From contig JAUHYW010000017.1 in NCBI GenBank assembly GCA_030426085.1, positions 1 through 64,000 on the forward strand: DNA of 64,000 nucleotides. Reading direction: 5' to 3'. The DNA is from a bacterium. GTDB lineage: Bacteria > Myxococcota_A > Bradymonadia > UBA7976 > UBA1532. Positions 19,786 to 28,847 of this stretch are shown one piece after another. The first letter of the stretch is position 1, and every line of letters begins with the position of its first letter. The notes beneath the pieces were generated by a model. That model was given only the letters and a program-made list of their open reading frames with translations, was not told the DNA's origin and made no database searches. Position numbers and translations under genes: made by a program.

Positions 19786-21534
19786 ATGGCCCAGGGGCCT
19801 CCCCCCGACGTGCACGTCTTGCGGCCAGGGGAGAAGTTCGAATTCCAGGGCACCCGCTTCCTGGGCAAGGCCATGCCGATGCCGGTGGTGGCGACGTGCG
19901 GCTATGTCTGCGTCGTGGCGCCGAGCCCCTGGCTGCCCCTGGCCCTGAGCCTGCTCTACCTGGGCGGCAACCTCGCTCTGCGGGGCTATATCTGGCGCCG
20001 GCTGGACGATCGGCAGGAGCTGTCTCCGCTGCTCGGTGTGATGCGGGGCGCGCTCTCGCTGCTGATGGTGCCCCCGCTCGTCGCGATGGCCGGCACCGCG
20101 CCGGGGGGCTGGGTGCCCACGGTGCCCGGGCTGCTGGCGTTGCCGTTCGTGATGACCGCCGGATCGGCCACGGCGGCGTCGTTCGGGCTCATCGGGCTGG
20201 TCGGGCTCGCCCGGTGGATGGTGGGCGTGCCGGTCGAGACGGTGGGGGTCGAGCTGCTGGCCCTGGGCGCGATCGCTCTCGTGACGCTGCCGGTGGCCGC
20301 GGCCATGCGGCGCTACGTCGAGGCGCTGCGCGCGCTCCAGATCGAGCTGCGGACCCAGATCGAGCGGGCCGAGGCGTCGAGCCGGGCCAAGAGCAGCTTC
20401 CTGGCCCAGATGAGCCACGAGATCCGGACCCCGCTCAACGGCATCATCGGCTCGCTGGATCTGCTCGTGCGGGCCCCGGCCGACGACAGCCGCTCGCTGC
20501 TCGACGCCGCCCGCACCAGCGCCGATGGCCTGCTCGATCTGGTGGACGACATCCTCGATCTGTCGAAGGTCGAGGCCGGCCGCATGGAGGTCGATCTGCG
20601 GCCGACCCACGCCCCGACGCTGATGGTGCAGGTGAACAACGCCTTCGGCGCGGTGGCCGCCGAGCGGGGCATCGAGCTGCGGTTGGAGGGCGCCGAGGCG
20701 GTGTCGCCGTGGGCGTCGTGTGATCCGGTGCGGCTGCGGCAGGTCGTGTTCAACTTGGTCAGCAACGCGGTCAAGTTCACCCGCCGGGGCTGGGTCGCCG
20801 TGCGGCTGCGCGAGGCCGACGGCGCGCTGACGGTGACCGTGGAGGACACCGGGCAGGGCATGGCCCCCGATGTGCTGGACCGGGTCTTCGATCCGTTCGA
20901 GCAGGCCGAGCCGGGGCAGGAGGGCACCGGCCTCGGGCTGAGCCTCGTGCTGCGGCTGACCCGGCTGCTCGAAGGGCACCTCGACGCCCACAGCACGCCG
21001 GGGAAGGGCAGCCGGTTCGATGTCACCGTGCCCTGGCCCCCGTGCGACCCGCCGCCCCGGATCACCGCCGAGCGCCCGGCCGTCGAGGACCGCCCGCTGC
21101 GGGTGCTCGTCGTCGAGGACAACCCGATCAACCAGCGGGTGGTGCGGGCGATGCTCGGCCGGCTCAACTGCGAGTCGGCGCTGGCCGAGACGGCCGGTGA
21201 GGCGGTCGAGCAGGCCGACGGCAGCTTCGACCTCATCCTGATGGACGTGCACCTGCCCGACTTCGACGGCTTCAACGCCACGATGCGCATCCGGCGCAAC
21301 GGTGTCGACACTCCCATCTGGGCCCTCACCGCCGGGGCGCTCGTCGAGGATCAGGCCCGGGCCCGGGAGGCGGGCATGGACGGCTTCTTGACCAAGCCGC
21401 TGCGGCTCGACGAACTCGAGGAGACGTTGGGCGTCGTGCGGGGCGAGGGCGGTGAGTCCGAGGTGTCGGGCGGCGGGTCGGAAGTCGACGTCTCGCAGGC
21501 CGATCCGCCGGCCCGGTCGTCGGTCACCGGCTGA
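19786..21534 (+). CDS. Hybrid sensor histidine kinase/response regulator
   Basis: 582 residues. Hydrophobic helices between about 30 and 175 form a multi-pass membrane sensor without a large periplasmic loop. A coiled linker leads to the HisKA box FLAQMSHEIRTPLNGII with phospho-acceptor H211, an ATPase domain with N-box NLVSNAVKFT, G1 DTGQGM and G2 GTGLGLSLV, and a receiver domain starting VLVVEDNPINQRVV with phospho-acceptor Asp487 (LILMDVHLPDFDGF) and the conserved Lys in FLTKPL. No output domain or Hpt is attached, so the signal must go to another protein. No partner regulator is adjacent. Confidence 0.95.
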   Translation: MAQGPPPDVHVLRPGEKFEFQGTRFLGKAMPMPVVATCGYVCVVAPSPWLPLALSLLYLGGNLALRGYIWRRLDDRQELSPLLGVMRGALSLLMVPPLVAMAGTAPGGWVPTVPGLLALPFVMTAGSATAASFGLIGLVGLARWMVGVPVETVGVELLALGAIALVTLPVAAAMRRYVEALRALQIELRTQIERAEASSRAKSSFLAQMSHEIRTPLNGIIGSLDLLVRAPADDSRSLLDAARTSADGLLDLVDDILDLSKVEAGRMEVDLRPTHAPTLMVQVNNAFGAVAAERGIELRLEGAEAVSPWASCDPVRLRQVVFNLVSNAVKFTRRGWVAVRLREADGALTVTVEDTGQGMAPDVLDRVFDPFEQAEPGQEGTGLGLSLVLRLTRLLEGHLDAHSTPGKGSRFDVTVPWPPCDPPPRITAERPAVEDRPLRVLVVEDNPINQRVVRAMLGRLNCESALAETAGEAVEQADGSFDLILMDVHLPDFDGFNATMRIRRNGVDTPIWALTAGALVEDQARAREAGMDGFLTKPLRLDELEETLGVVRGEGGESEVSGGGSEVDVSQADPPARSSVTG

Positions 21535-21547
21535 GCGGCGGCCGCGA

Positions 21548-22366
21548 TCAGAGCAGGCGGGACCAGAGCGGGTGGGCGGCCCGCAGCGCGAGGAACATCG
21601 CCGCCGGCTGCCACTTCTTCTTGCTGCGCAGGAATCGGTACTGGGCCATCAGGAACGGCGGGCTGAGGAAGGCGGTCGCCAGGGCCTCGCTCTCTTCGGC
21701 GTTGACCGCCCGCAGCTCGTCGGCGGTGACCCCGCCCCGGTACTGTCGGCCGGTGCGCTCGGCGGCCCAGCCGGCGGCGACGCGCTGTGCTTCGTCCATC
21801 AGGTCGTCGTGGGGCACCGCCCGATCGACGAGCCCCACCTCGACCGCTTCGGCGGCGTTCGGCACCCAGCCCTCGTCCCCCAGCATGCGCCGGGCGTCGT
21901 CGCCCATCAGCCGGGGGAAGAGCAGCGACGAGCCGCCCTCGGGGGGGATGCCCAGCCGGGCGAAGGGGGTCGAGAAGGTGGCCTCCTCGGAGGCGATGAT
22001 GCCGTCGCAGAGGGTGGCCGAGGTGACCGCGGCCCCGATGCACGGGCCGTTGACCGCCGCGAGCAGGGGCTTGGGGAAGTCGATGAAGGTCTCGAACCAG
22101 GACTGGTTGTGCTCGCGGATGAAGGCGTGCAGCTTGCGCGGGTGCTGGAGCTGGATGGCCGCGCTCAGGTTGACCCCGGCGCAGTAGTAGGGGTCGGTGC
22201 CGGTGAGCACGACCGCCCGGGTGGCGTCGTCGGCGGCGGCCGCCTCGAAGGCGGACCTCAAGGCCCGCATCATGGGCTCGGTCCAGCCGTTGAGCCGGCG
22301 GGGGTTGTTAATCCGCAGGGTGGTGACCCCGTCGGCGTGGGTCCGGACGACGAGTTCGGTCGACAT
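21548..22366 (-). CDS. Enoyl-CoA hydratase/isomerase family protein
   Basis: 272 residues, crotonase fold. Visible are LRINNPRRLNGWT, the oxyanion segment GTDPYYCAGVNLSA, and the second oxyanion region AAVNGPCIGAAVTSATLCD. The GVNLSA spacing and the EGGSSLLFPRLMG segment match the family. Likely adds water to or isomerises an enoyl-CoA in fatty acid breakdown; substrate not assignable. Stands alone, 13 bp from the convergent histidine kinase. Confidence 0.9.
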   Translation of the reverse strand: MSTELVVRTHADGVTTLRINNPRRLNGWTEPMMRALRSAFEAAAADDATRAVVLTGTDPYYCAGVNLSAAIQLQHPRKLHAFIREHNQSWFETFIDFPKPLLAAVNGPCIGAAVTSATLCDGIIASEEATFSTPFARLGIPPEGGSSLLFPRLMGDDARRMLGDEGWVPNAAEAVEVGLVDRAVPHDDLMDEAQRVAAGWAAERTGRQYRGGVTADELRAVNAEESEALATAFLSPPFLMAQYRFLRSKKKWQPAAMFLALRAAHPLWSRLL

Positions 22367-22441
22367 GGGCAGTCCGTGCGCGGTCGATGAGCTGCGAGGG
22401 TGGGCTGGGCAACGCGCCGCGTCAAGGGGGCGAGCGGCCGC

Positions 22442-22675
22442 TCAGGCGAGGGCGCGGTCGAGGTCGGGGGCGGTGAGGATCTGGTCGGCCCAGCGCTCGA
22501 GGGTGGGGATGTCGGCCCGCTCGACGCGGGCCCGGACGTCGTCGGGCAGATCGCCGAACTTGAGTGCGAGCTGGCGGAGCAGCAGGGCCGCCCGCCCCCG
22601 GGCCTCGCCCTGCGCGATGCCCTTCTCGATGCCCTTCTCGATGCCCTTCTCGATCAATCGGTCGGCGGCGGTCAT
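22442..22675 (-). CDS. Possible intragenic small protein (RpnS-like) from an internal start in the Rpn gene
   Basis: In the same frame as the Rpn gene, Met253 (ATG, 22675-22673) is preceded by AGGAG (complement of 22682-22686) with a 6-base spacer, a better ribosome site than most true starts in this window. Translation from it gives 77 residues: MTAADRLIEKG, the EKGI repeats, an Ala/Leu-rich helix, and the C-terminal helical domain. Escherichia coli Rpn genes make such C-terminal products that neutralise the nuclease. Seen: start, spacing and position. Inferred: that it is used. Confidence 0.5.
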   Translation of the reverse strand: MTAADRLIEKGIEKGIEKGIAQGEARGRAALLLRQLALKFGDLPDDVRARVERADIPTLERWADQILTAPDLDRALA

Positions 22676-23431
22676 GATCAACTCCTGGAGTCGAGGATCG
22701 GGCGAAGACTCGGCGAGGCGGGCTCGGACCCGATCGGGATCGAATTCGCCCACAGTGTACAGGTAGCGGAGGGCGCGTTCGACCGACTTGCGGCCCACCT
22801 CGTGCTGCATGGCGGCGGCGAGGTGGCCCATGAGCCGCGCGTTGAGCGGGTCGGGCACATATGCGCCGTTCTTGAGGGTGAGCAGGGCGACGGTGGCGAG
22901 GGCGAAGGCGGTCGAGCCCTCGATCTCCTCGTCGGTGGCCCGGGAGAGATCGTCGAGGACCAGCTCGACATCGGGCAGATGGCGGGCGAGGGGTTCGAGC
23001 AGCTCGGGGGGCAGGTCGAGCATCTCGTGCAGCGAGACGGGCCCCGCCCAGGGGCGCTCGCCGTGATGGAGCACGACGGGGATGACGGCGGGCAGGCGGC
23101 GGGCGCCGGGGTGCTCGCGCAGCCAGCTCTCCCAGATGCGGACGATGTAGACCAGGGCCCGGAAGGGCATGAGCGGGTCGCTGGAGGACTGGTGCTCGTA
23201 GAGCACGAAGATGAAGGCGTCCTGCCCGGCGAGGGGCGCGCGGAAGACGAGGTCGGCCCGCCGATCGGTGAGGTCTTCGCCGACGAACTCGGCCGGCACG
23301 CGCTCGAGGCGGGCCCAGTCGATGCGGCGGGCGACGGCGGCGGGCAGGCTGCGGCGCAGGGCGTCGGCGGCGACGCGCAGATCGGCGAAGGTCGCCTTGA
23401 AGTACGCGTCGTGGGGGTTGGCTCGGCTCAT
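22442..23431 (-). CDS. Rpn family recombination-promoting nuclease / putative transposase
   Basis: 329 residues. The N-terminus has the Rpn/YhgA-like PD-(D/E)XK core: HDAYFKATF, then D60 in RRADLVFR and E79/Q81 in VLYEHQSS. The middle (VIPVVLHHGERPW) is typical of the family. The C-terminal part starts with a short tandem repeat EKGIEKGIEKGI encoded by 12-bp DNA repeats. Rpn proteins in Escherichia coli are toxic nucleases that can limit phage and are held in check by a small protein translated from inside the same gene. An ATG with a strong ribosome site lies just before the repeats here (see the separate entry). The Rpn assignment is firm; the antiphage role is transferred from family knowledge. 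Confidence 0.9.
   Translation of the reverse strand: MSRANPHDAYFKATFADLRVAADALRRSLPAAVARRIDWARLERVPAEFVGEDLTDRRADLVFRAPLAGQDAFIFVLYEHQSSSDPLMPFRALVYIVRIWESWLREHPGARRLPAVIPVVLHHGERPWAGPVSLHEMLDLPPELLEPLARHLPDVELVLDDLSRATDEEIEGSTAFALATVALLTLKNGAYVPDPLNARLMGHLAAAMQHEVGRKSVERALRYLYTVGEFDPDRVRARLAESSPDPRLQELIMTAADRLIEKGIEKGIEKGIAQGEARGRAALLLRQLALKFGDLPDDVRARVERADIPTLERWADQILTAPDLDRALA
22616..22651. repeat. Three tandem 12-bp repeats (GATGCCCTTCTC) within the Rpn gene
   Basis: Exact copies at 22616-22627, 22628-22639 and 22640-22651, encoding KGIE units on the minus strand. Because the unit is a multiple of three, copy number can change by slippage without shifting the frame, giving variable linker length between the nuclease and its C-terminal domain. 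Confidence 0.85.
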
Positions 23432-23498
23432 ACCGAGAATAGGGGACGACCGGGGCGAAGTGTCCGAAAGAGCGGGTTTTCGAGCGGGGTCTGTGGGG

Positions 23499-26225
23499 TC
23501 AGAGCGTCGACAGGTAGGCGGTCAGGTCGCGGATCTCGCTCGCCGAGAGGTGGGACGTGCGGCCGTGGGCGTCGCCCCCGCCGCAGGTGGGGTCGAAGCG
23601 ATCGGTCAGGGCGACGCCGCAGCCGTCGTGCATCAGGCTGCCCCGGCGGCCGATGCCCAGCAGGGTCGGGGTGACGAACGCCCCGCCGGTGCCCACGTCG
23701 TAGACCGCGTCGTCGGTCAGGCGGGGGCCGCCGTGGCAGGCGGTGCAGCCCACGGTGGGATCGGCGAACAGGACCTCACCAGCGATGACGTCCCCATCCG
23801 CGATGGGATCGACGACCTCCACCGGCTGGGCGTCGATCCAGCGCACGAGCACCCGGGTGTAGCCTTCAGGGATCGCGGGGCCGCCCATGCGGCGGGTCAT
23901 CACCTCGTCCATGAGGTGCTGCATGTCGCTCAGATCCCCGGTCCAGTGGAACGGCGCGCTGCCGGCGATGCCGCCCCGCAGCTCCTGCGTACGGCGCAGG
24001 CCGTGCCCTTCGAAGAGCCAGGCGTGCCCGTCCTCGCTGCCTTCGGGGTGGCACGAGGCGCAGGCGATGCCCCGGCCGGCGTCGGTGTGGAACAGGCGGT
24101 GGCCCGCGTCGTGGATGGCATCCCCCGACAATGACACGATGACATCTCCCCGGGCGTCGAGCAGCTCGGGCACATCCCGGCGGAAGGCGATGACATCGCC
24201 CCCCCGGACGGCCACGGCGGTCACCTGGGCCGCGTCGTCCCGCACCAGGGGGCGCGTCGGGTTCAGGCAGTCGGCCCAGGTGGCGGGATCGGTGGGATCG
24301 AGCTCGACGACGCCGTGGGTCCACCGGTGGCTCACCCCGGCGTTGCCCGCCGCGGCCAGGGCGACCCCGTCGTCGGTGATCGCCACGTCGACCGCCAGGG
24401 TGGCCCGGCCGGCGAGCCCCATCGATCGGGGGGCGGGATCCGCGGCGTCGAGCGGGGGGAAGCGGGTCAGCTCGGCGGCGACGATGCTCTCGCCGCAGCC
24501 GGAGAAGCCGCCGCCCCCGTATCCGCCCTCGGTCGTGGTGCGCACGGTCGACAGGCGGGCCCGCTGGTGCAGCATCACGACGTCGCCCGAGGGCAGGCCG
24601 ACGGTGCGCCAGGCCACGGTCGGCGCGCTGGGATCGGCGTGGCGCAGCGCGTCCCGGGTCGGCGGCGCGCGGCGGGCGACGACGGCGCCGTCCCGATCGA
24701 GGGTGATCAGCTCGGGCCGGCGGAAGCGGCTGACGTGCACCCGATCGCCCGCCACCACCACGTCCCGCAGGTCGGGCGCGAGCGGCAGGCGGCGCTGGAC
24801 CGCGCCCTCGGCGTCGAGGGTCACGAGCTGGCCGCCGGCGCACGCGACGTGGATCCGCTCGCCGTGCACCGCGACGCCCCGGGGCGCGGCGCAGACCGGG
24901 TGTCGCCCGCGCTCGGCGCCGTCGTCGAGATCGAGCACGAGGAGCTGCCCGTCGGCCCGCAGCGTGACGTAGGCCCGGTCTTCGGTCAGAGCGACCCGGC
25001 CCGGCTGGCCGCCGGTGTGGCTGGCGACGACTTGCCGGCGGTCGAGGTCGACGACGTGGATCGTGTCGCGGTCGGGGTCGCCGACGACGGCCCGGGTGGG
25101 CGTGGCCGCCAGCGCGCCGCCGAAGATCGGCGGGGGGATCTCTTCGCCGTAGGCCAGGGGCGGCAGGCCCTCCGGCGCGGGGCAGTCGAGGCACGACGGG
25201 GGCAGCGATCCGTCGTCGGCGGGGTCGTCGCAGCCGGCGAGGCCGAACAGGCACAGCGCCGCCCCCGCGGCGAGCGCGCGCCGGCGCCGACCCAGCCCGA
25301 GCAGGAGCATCAAGGCCCACCACGGCACCGATCCGCCGCCGCTGGCGTCGCACCCGCCGTCGGCCGGCTCGGACGGCGGCGCCTCGGTCGCGATGTCGTA
25401 GCGGCTGGGGTCGGGCGCGTCGAAGCAGCGGGCGTCGCGCAGGATCTCGGCCCCGGTGTGATCGAGGACCTGCACCGCGGCGCAGGCGGTGGTCGATGGC
25501 CAGGCGTCGAGGGCGCCGGCTCGGACGGTGCGGCTGGTCGGCCCGCCGTCCCCGAAGGCGTGCGGCGGCGTGCGGGCGAGGACGGCGTAGGCTTCGTCGG
25601 CGTCGACCCCCAGCGCGACGCGGGCGGTGTGGGCCCGGGCGTAGGGCCCGCGGGGTGCCTCGAAGGTCACTTCGACCTTCCATTGCATCTCGTGGCCGAG
25701 CACCTCGTGCTCGCAGCCGCCGCACGAGTCGATGATCTCGCGGCACTCGCCCCGGATCGCCTCCTCGAAGACCTGGGCCGTGGCGGACGACAGCGCCGCG
25801 CCGGCGGACGGAGCCCGGGGGGCGGCGGCCTCGACGATGCGCTCGAAGGGGTGGATATCGACGACCCACGGGTCGCCGACGCTGGCCACCGCGAGGTCGT
25901 AGATCTGCCCCGGCTCCAGCGGCGCGTCCGGCCACCAGACGAGGTCCGAGCCCACCGCGCTGCGCTCGAGCGCCCCGGGCACGGGCGCGCCGTCGGCGTC
26001 GAGCAGGGTCAGCTCGACGTGCTCGATGATCTGATCGAAGTCGATGGGGAACAGGCTCTCGCCCTGGAGGATGATCGGGCCGTCGGCGGGCAGGGGGTCG
26101 CCGTCGGCGGGCAGGACGCCGCTGAGGAACCAGCCTTCGGGCGGCGGGCTGCACGCCGCGCTCGGCGCGGGGCGGAGGGCGAGGGCGGAGGAAGCGAGGA
26201 GCAGGGCGACGAGGCAGTGACGCAT
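23499..26225 (-). CDS. Fusion of a MYXO-CTERM surface protein with a lipoprotein-like beta-propeller/di-haem cytochrome c
   Basis: 908 residues from the ATG at 26225. Residues 1-25 are a signal peptide (ALALRPAPSAAC). The first 290 residues contain paired cysteines (CREIIDSCGGCEHE). At about 291-316 lies a textbook MYXO-CTERM sorting signal: Cys292, Gly/Ser-rich spacer, hydrophobic PWWALMLLLGLG and an RRRR stop. Normally such a protein ends there. Here the frame runs straight on into ALCLFGLAGC, a second lipoprotein signal with Cys332, then a beta-propeller-like region (THVVDLDRRQVV type strands) and two c-type haem sites, CASCH and CTACH. Met306 (ATG 25310) lies inside the sorting signal and would start a clean lipoprotein. 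Either two genes overlap in the same frame or a stop codon was lost. Confidence 0.82.
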   Translation of the reverse strand: MRHCLVALLLASSALALRPAPSAACSPPPEGWFLSGVLPADGDPLPADGPIILQGESLFPIDFDQIIEHVELTLLDADGAPVPGALERSAVGSDLVWWPDAPLEPGQIYDLAVASVGDPWVVDIHPFERIVEAAAPRAPSAGAALSSATAQVFEEAIRGECREIIDSCGGCEHEVLGHEMQWKVEVTFEAPRGPYARAHTARVALGVDADEAYAVLARTPPHAFGDGGPTSRTVRAGALDAWPSTTACAAVQVLDHTGAEILRDARCFDAPDPSRYDIATEAPPSEPADGGCDASGGGSVPWWALMLLLGLGRRRRALAAGAALCLFGLAGCDDPADDGSLPPSCLDCPAPEGLPPLAYGEEIPPPIFGGALAATPTRAVVGDPDRDTIHVVDLDRRQVVASHTGGQPGRVALTEDRAYVTLRADGQLLVLDLDDGAERGRHPVCAAPRGVAVHGERIHVACAGGQLVTLDAEGAVQRRLPLAPDLRDVVVAGDRVHVSRFRRPELITLDRDGAVVARRAPPTRDALRHADPSAPTVAWRTVGLPSGDVVMLHQRARLSTVRTTTEGGYGGGGFSGCGESIVAAELTRFPPLDAADPAPRSMGLAGRATLAVDVAITDDGVALAAAGNAGVSHRWTHGVVELDPTDPATWADCLNPTRPLVRDDAAQVTAVAVRGGDVIAFRRDVPELLDARGDVIVSLSGDAIHDAGHRLFHTDAGRGIACASCHPEGSEDGHAWLFEGHGLRRTQELRGGIAGSAPFHWTGDLSDMQHLMDEVMTRRMGGPAIPEGYTRVLVRWIDAQPVEVVDPIADGDVIAGEVLFADPTVGCTACHGGPRLTDDAVYDVGTGGAFVTPTLLGIGRRGSLMHDGCGVALTDRFDPTCGGGDAHGRTSHLSASEIRDLTAYLSTL

Positions 26226-26389
26226 GACGGACTCCGGAGAAGGTGGCCCGCGCGACGGCCACCCGGGATCGGTCTTACACATCGGGCGGCGCGTCGCGAA
26301 GCGCAGCGGGCGCGCCGGGCTTGCCCTTCGAGCCCGGGCGGCGTATGTCCGCTCACGAACCCCCCAATCACCCCGCAGCGGAGCGCGCA

Positions 26390-27811
26390 ATGGACACCCT
26401 CGACGGCTTCTTCAGCGGCGACGACGCCGGAGAGGGCGCCCCGCCGGCCCTCGTGCGCCCGGTGGAGAACCCCCGGCTGCCGGCAGACGGCGGGCTGGCC
26501 ACCCTCGGCCTGCTCATGGACACGACGGGCAAGGCCCTGGCGCTGGTGGCGGTCACCTACACCATCGTCGCGCTGATGGCGCCCCACATGCCGGGCCTCA
26601 TCGCCCTGGTCGCGCTGCTCTCGGTCGGCCGCTCGTGGGTGCATTCGCGAGCCGGGCGGCAGCTCGTCGACGAGGGCCCCCGGGGTGTCGGCGGGCTGGG
26701 CCTCTACGCCTCGGTGGCCGGGGTGCACACCGCCCTGTGCGTCATCATCGTCGCGGTCAACCTGCCCGATCCGCCCATCGTGGGGCTGATCCTGGGCGCG
26801 GTGATGCTGATGGCCTGGCCCCTGCTGCTGCTGGTGCTCGTCCGGCGGGCCGAGATCAAGGCCGCGGTGCAGGCGGCCCATCAGGTCGACCGCATCCTCG
26901 TCAGCGAGGACCGGGGGCTGACCGCGCTGGGCATCCTGATGGTGCTCGGCGGGGTGATGATGCTGGCCGTCTGGGGGGCCGGCGCGCTGGCGCTGCTCAT
27001 CTCGGGGGCGCTGAAGCTGGGCTTCTTCGCGGTCATCTCGCTGATGCTGTGCGGCCTGTTCGGCGTGCGGGCGTGGTTCGGCCTCCAGGCCGGGCGCATC
27101 GCCGCCCGCACCCGCGACCCGCAGCGGTTCATGCAGGCGTTCGACCGCTACAACACCATGGCCACCATCTCGATCGCGCTCTCGGCGCTGCTCATCGTGG
27201 TCTTCGGGCTCTTCGCCGGCTTGCAGGGCCTGCTGGGGGCGCTGGTGGTCTTCCCCGCGCTGGCCGCGGGGCTGGTCTGGCCCCGGGCCATCCGCCAGTA
27301 CGCCGACCGCATGCTGCCCGAGGTGACCTTCACCGACGACCCGCTGCCCGCCATCCGCCGCCCGCGGGACGCCGGCCTGACCGGCCTGGGGGTGGTGCTG
27401 CTCGGCATCTCGCTGCCCGGGCTGTTCATCGCGCTGATCGCCTTCGCCTTCGTCGGCGGCATGTTCGGACAGCTCGGCGGGCTGGGCGAGTGGGCCGACT
27501 ACCGCACCGTGGCCAGCTCGGCGGTGGCCTTCGTCGCCGGCTGGTGCCTGTTCACCATGAACGCCCGCTTCCAGCCGGCGGCCGTGCTCTACGGCGTCAT
27601 CGCCTCGGGGCTCGCCATCTGGGCCGGTATCGAGACCATCGGCGAGCTGCAGACGCAGCTCGCGTTCGCCGGGCCTCAACTCGTGCTGCTGGCGGTGGTG
27701 CAGTCGGTGCTCGCGCTGACCCTGCCCCTCGCGACGCTGTGGCTCGCCCTGCGCCACGAAGAGGTGGGCGACGACGCGGTCGACGCCGACCTCGCCCGCG
27801 CGTTCGACTGA
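26390..27811 (+). CDS. Multi-pass integral membrane protein of unknown function
   Basis: 473 residues from the ATG at 26390, which has GGAG seven bases upstream; an in-frame ATG at 26345 lacks a ribosome site. After a 40-residue cytoplasmic head there are about ten to eleven hydrophobic helices (GKALALVAVTYTIVALM, TALGILMVLGGVMMLAVW, GVVLLGISLPGLFIALIAF and others) and a short acidic tail. No transporter motif or catalytic residue is recognised. It is 34 bp upstream of the nitronate monooxygenase gene and could share its transcript. The gap before it (26226-26389) shows no clear element. Confidence 0.8.
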   Translation: MDTLDGFFSGDDAGEGAPPALVRPVENPRLPADGGLATLGLLMDTTGKALALVAVTYTIVALMAPHMPGLIALVALLSVGRSWVHSRAGRQLVDEGPRGVGGLGLYASVAGVHTALCVIIVAVNLPDPPIVGLILGAVMLMAWPLLLLVLVRRAEIKAAVQAAHQVDRILVSEDRGLTALGILMVLGGVMMLAVWGAGALALLISGALKLGFFAVISLMLCGLFGVRAWFGLQAGRIAARTRDPQRFMQAFDRYNTMATISIALSALLIVVFGLFAGLQGLLGALVVFPALAAGLVWPRAIRQYADRMLPEVTFTDDPLPAIRRPRDAGLTGLGVVLLGISLPGLFIALIAFAFVGGMFGQLGGLGEWADYRTVASSAVAFVAGWCLFTMNARFQPAAVLYGVIASGLAIWAGIETIGELQTQLAFAGPQLVLLAVVQSVLALTLPLATLWLALRHEEVGDDAVDADLARAFD

Positions 27812-27845
27812 GCCTTCGCAGACCTGCCATGTTCGGAGAACGGCC

Positions 27846-28841
27846 ATGATCGAGACGCCGCTGACCCGCGACGCGGGCATCGAGATCCCCCTGATCTGCG
27901 GGGCGATGTACCCCTGCTCCAACCCCGAGCTGATCGCCGCCGTCTCGGGCGCCGGCGGGCTGGGCATCATCCAGCCCATCTCGATGATGTACGTGCACAA
28001 GCACGACCTGCGGGACGGCATCCGCCTCATCCGCTCGCTGACCGACAAGCCCATCGGCTTCAACGCGCTCGTCGAGCAGTCGTCGAAGGTCTACGAGGAG
28101 CGCATGCGGCGCTGGGTCGACGTGGCGCTCGAAGAGGGCGTGCGCTTCTTCGTGACCGCCCTGGGCAACCCCCGGTGGGTCGTCGAGGCGGTGCACGCGG
28201 TGGGCGGGGTGGTCTACCACGACGTCACCGAGCGCAAGTGGGCCGACAAGGCCATCGAGCACGGGGTCGACGGGCTCATCTGCGTCAACGCCCGCGCCGG
28301 GGGCCACGCCGGGCAGCGCCCCGCCGAGCGGCTCTACGGCGAGCTGGCCGACCTGGGGCTGCCGCTGATCTGCGCCGGCGGGATCGGCGACGAGCAGGCG
28401 TTCGTCGACGCCATCGGGGTGGGCTACGCCGGCTGCCAGCTCGGGACCCGGTTCATCGCGACCGCCGAGTGCCGGGCCCACGCCGACTACAAGCAGGCCA
28501 TCGTTGACGCCGAGGCCGACGACATCGTGCTCACCGAGCGCATCTCGGGGGTGCCGGTGGCGGTGATCGAGACCGAGTACGTGCGCCGGGTGGGCACCCA
28601 GGCCGGCCCGATCACCGGGCGCATGCTGCGCCACCCCAAGCTCAAGCACTACGCCCGCATGCTGTTCAGCCTGCGCTCGATCTGGCAGCTCCGCAAAGCG
28701 TCGCTCGAAGGCGGAGGTTATCGGGACTACTGGCAGGCGGGGCGCAGCGTGGGGGGCATCCACGACGTCGAGCCGGCCGGCGACATCGTGCGCCGCTTCG
28801 GGGCGGCGCTGGACGCGTCCGGGCGGGCGGCGGGCGCCTGA
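27846..28841 (+). CDS. Nitronate monooxygenase family (2-nitropropane dioxygenase-like) flavoprotein
   Basis: 331 residues. FMN-dependent TIM-barrel oxygenase that detoxifies alkyl nitronates such as propionate 3-nitronate; some relatives are enoyl reductases. Visible: PLICGAMYPCSNPELIAAVS, the GGLGIIQ turn, GLICVNARAGGHAG with the conserved HAG, LICAGGIGDEQAFVDAI (phosphate binding) and GTRFIATAEC. The residues before HAG lack the exact class I signature, so substrate is uncertain. It ends 6 bp from the convergent CNNM/CBS gene. Confidence 0.88.
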   Translation: MIETPLTRDAGIEIPLICGAMYPCSNPELIAAVSGAGGLGIIQPISMMYVHKHDLRDGIRLIRSLTDKPIGFNALVEQSSKVYEERMRRWVDVALEEGVRFFVTALGNPRWVVEAVHAVGGVVYHDVTERKWADKAIEHGVDGLICVNARAGGHAGQRPAERLYGELADLGLPLICAGGIGDEQAFVDAIGVGYAGCQLGTRFIATAECRAHADYKQAIVDAEADDIVLTERISGVPVAVIETEYVRRVGTQAGPITGRMLRHPKLKHYARMLFSLRSIWQLRKASLEGGGYRDYWQAGRSVGGIHDVEPAGDIVRRFGAALDASGRAAGA

Positions 28842-28847
28842 GCCCGC

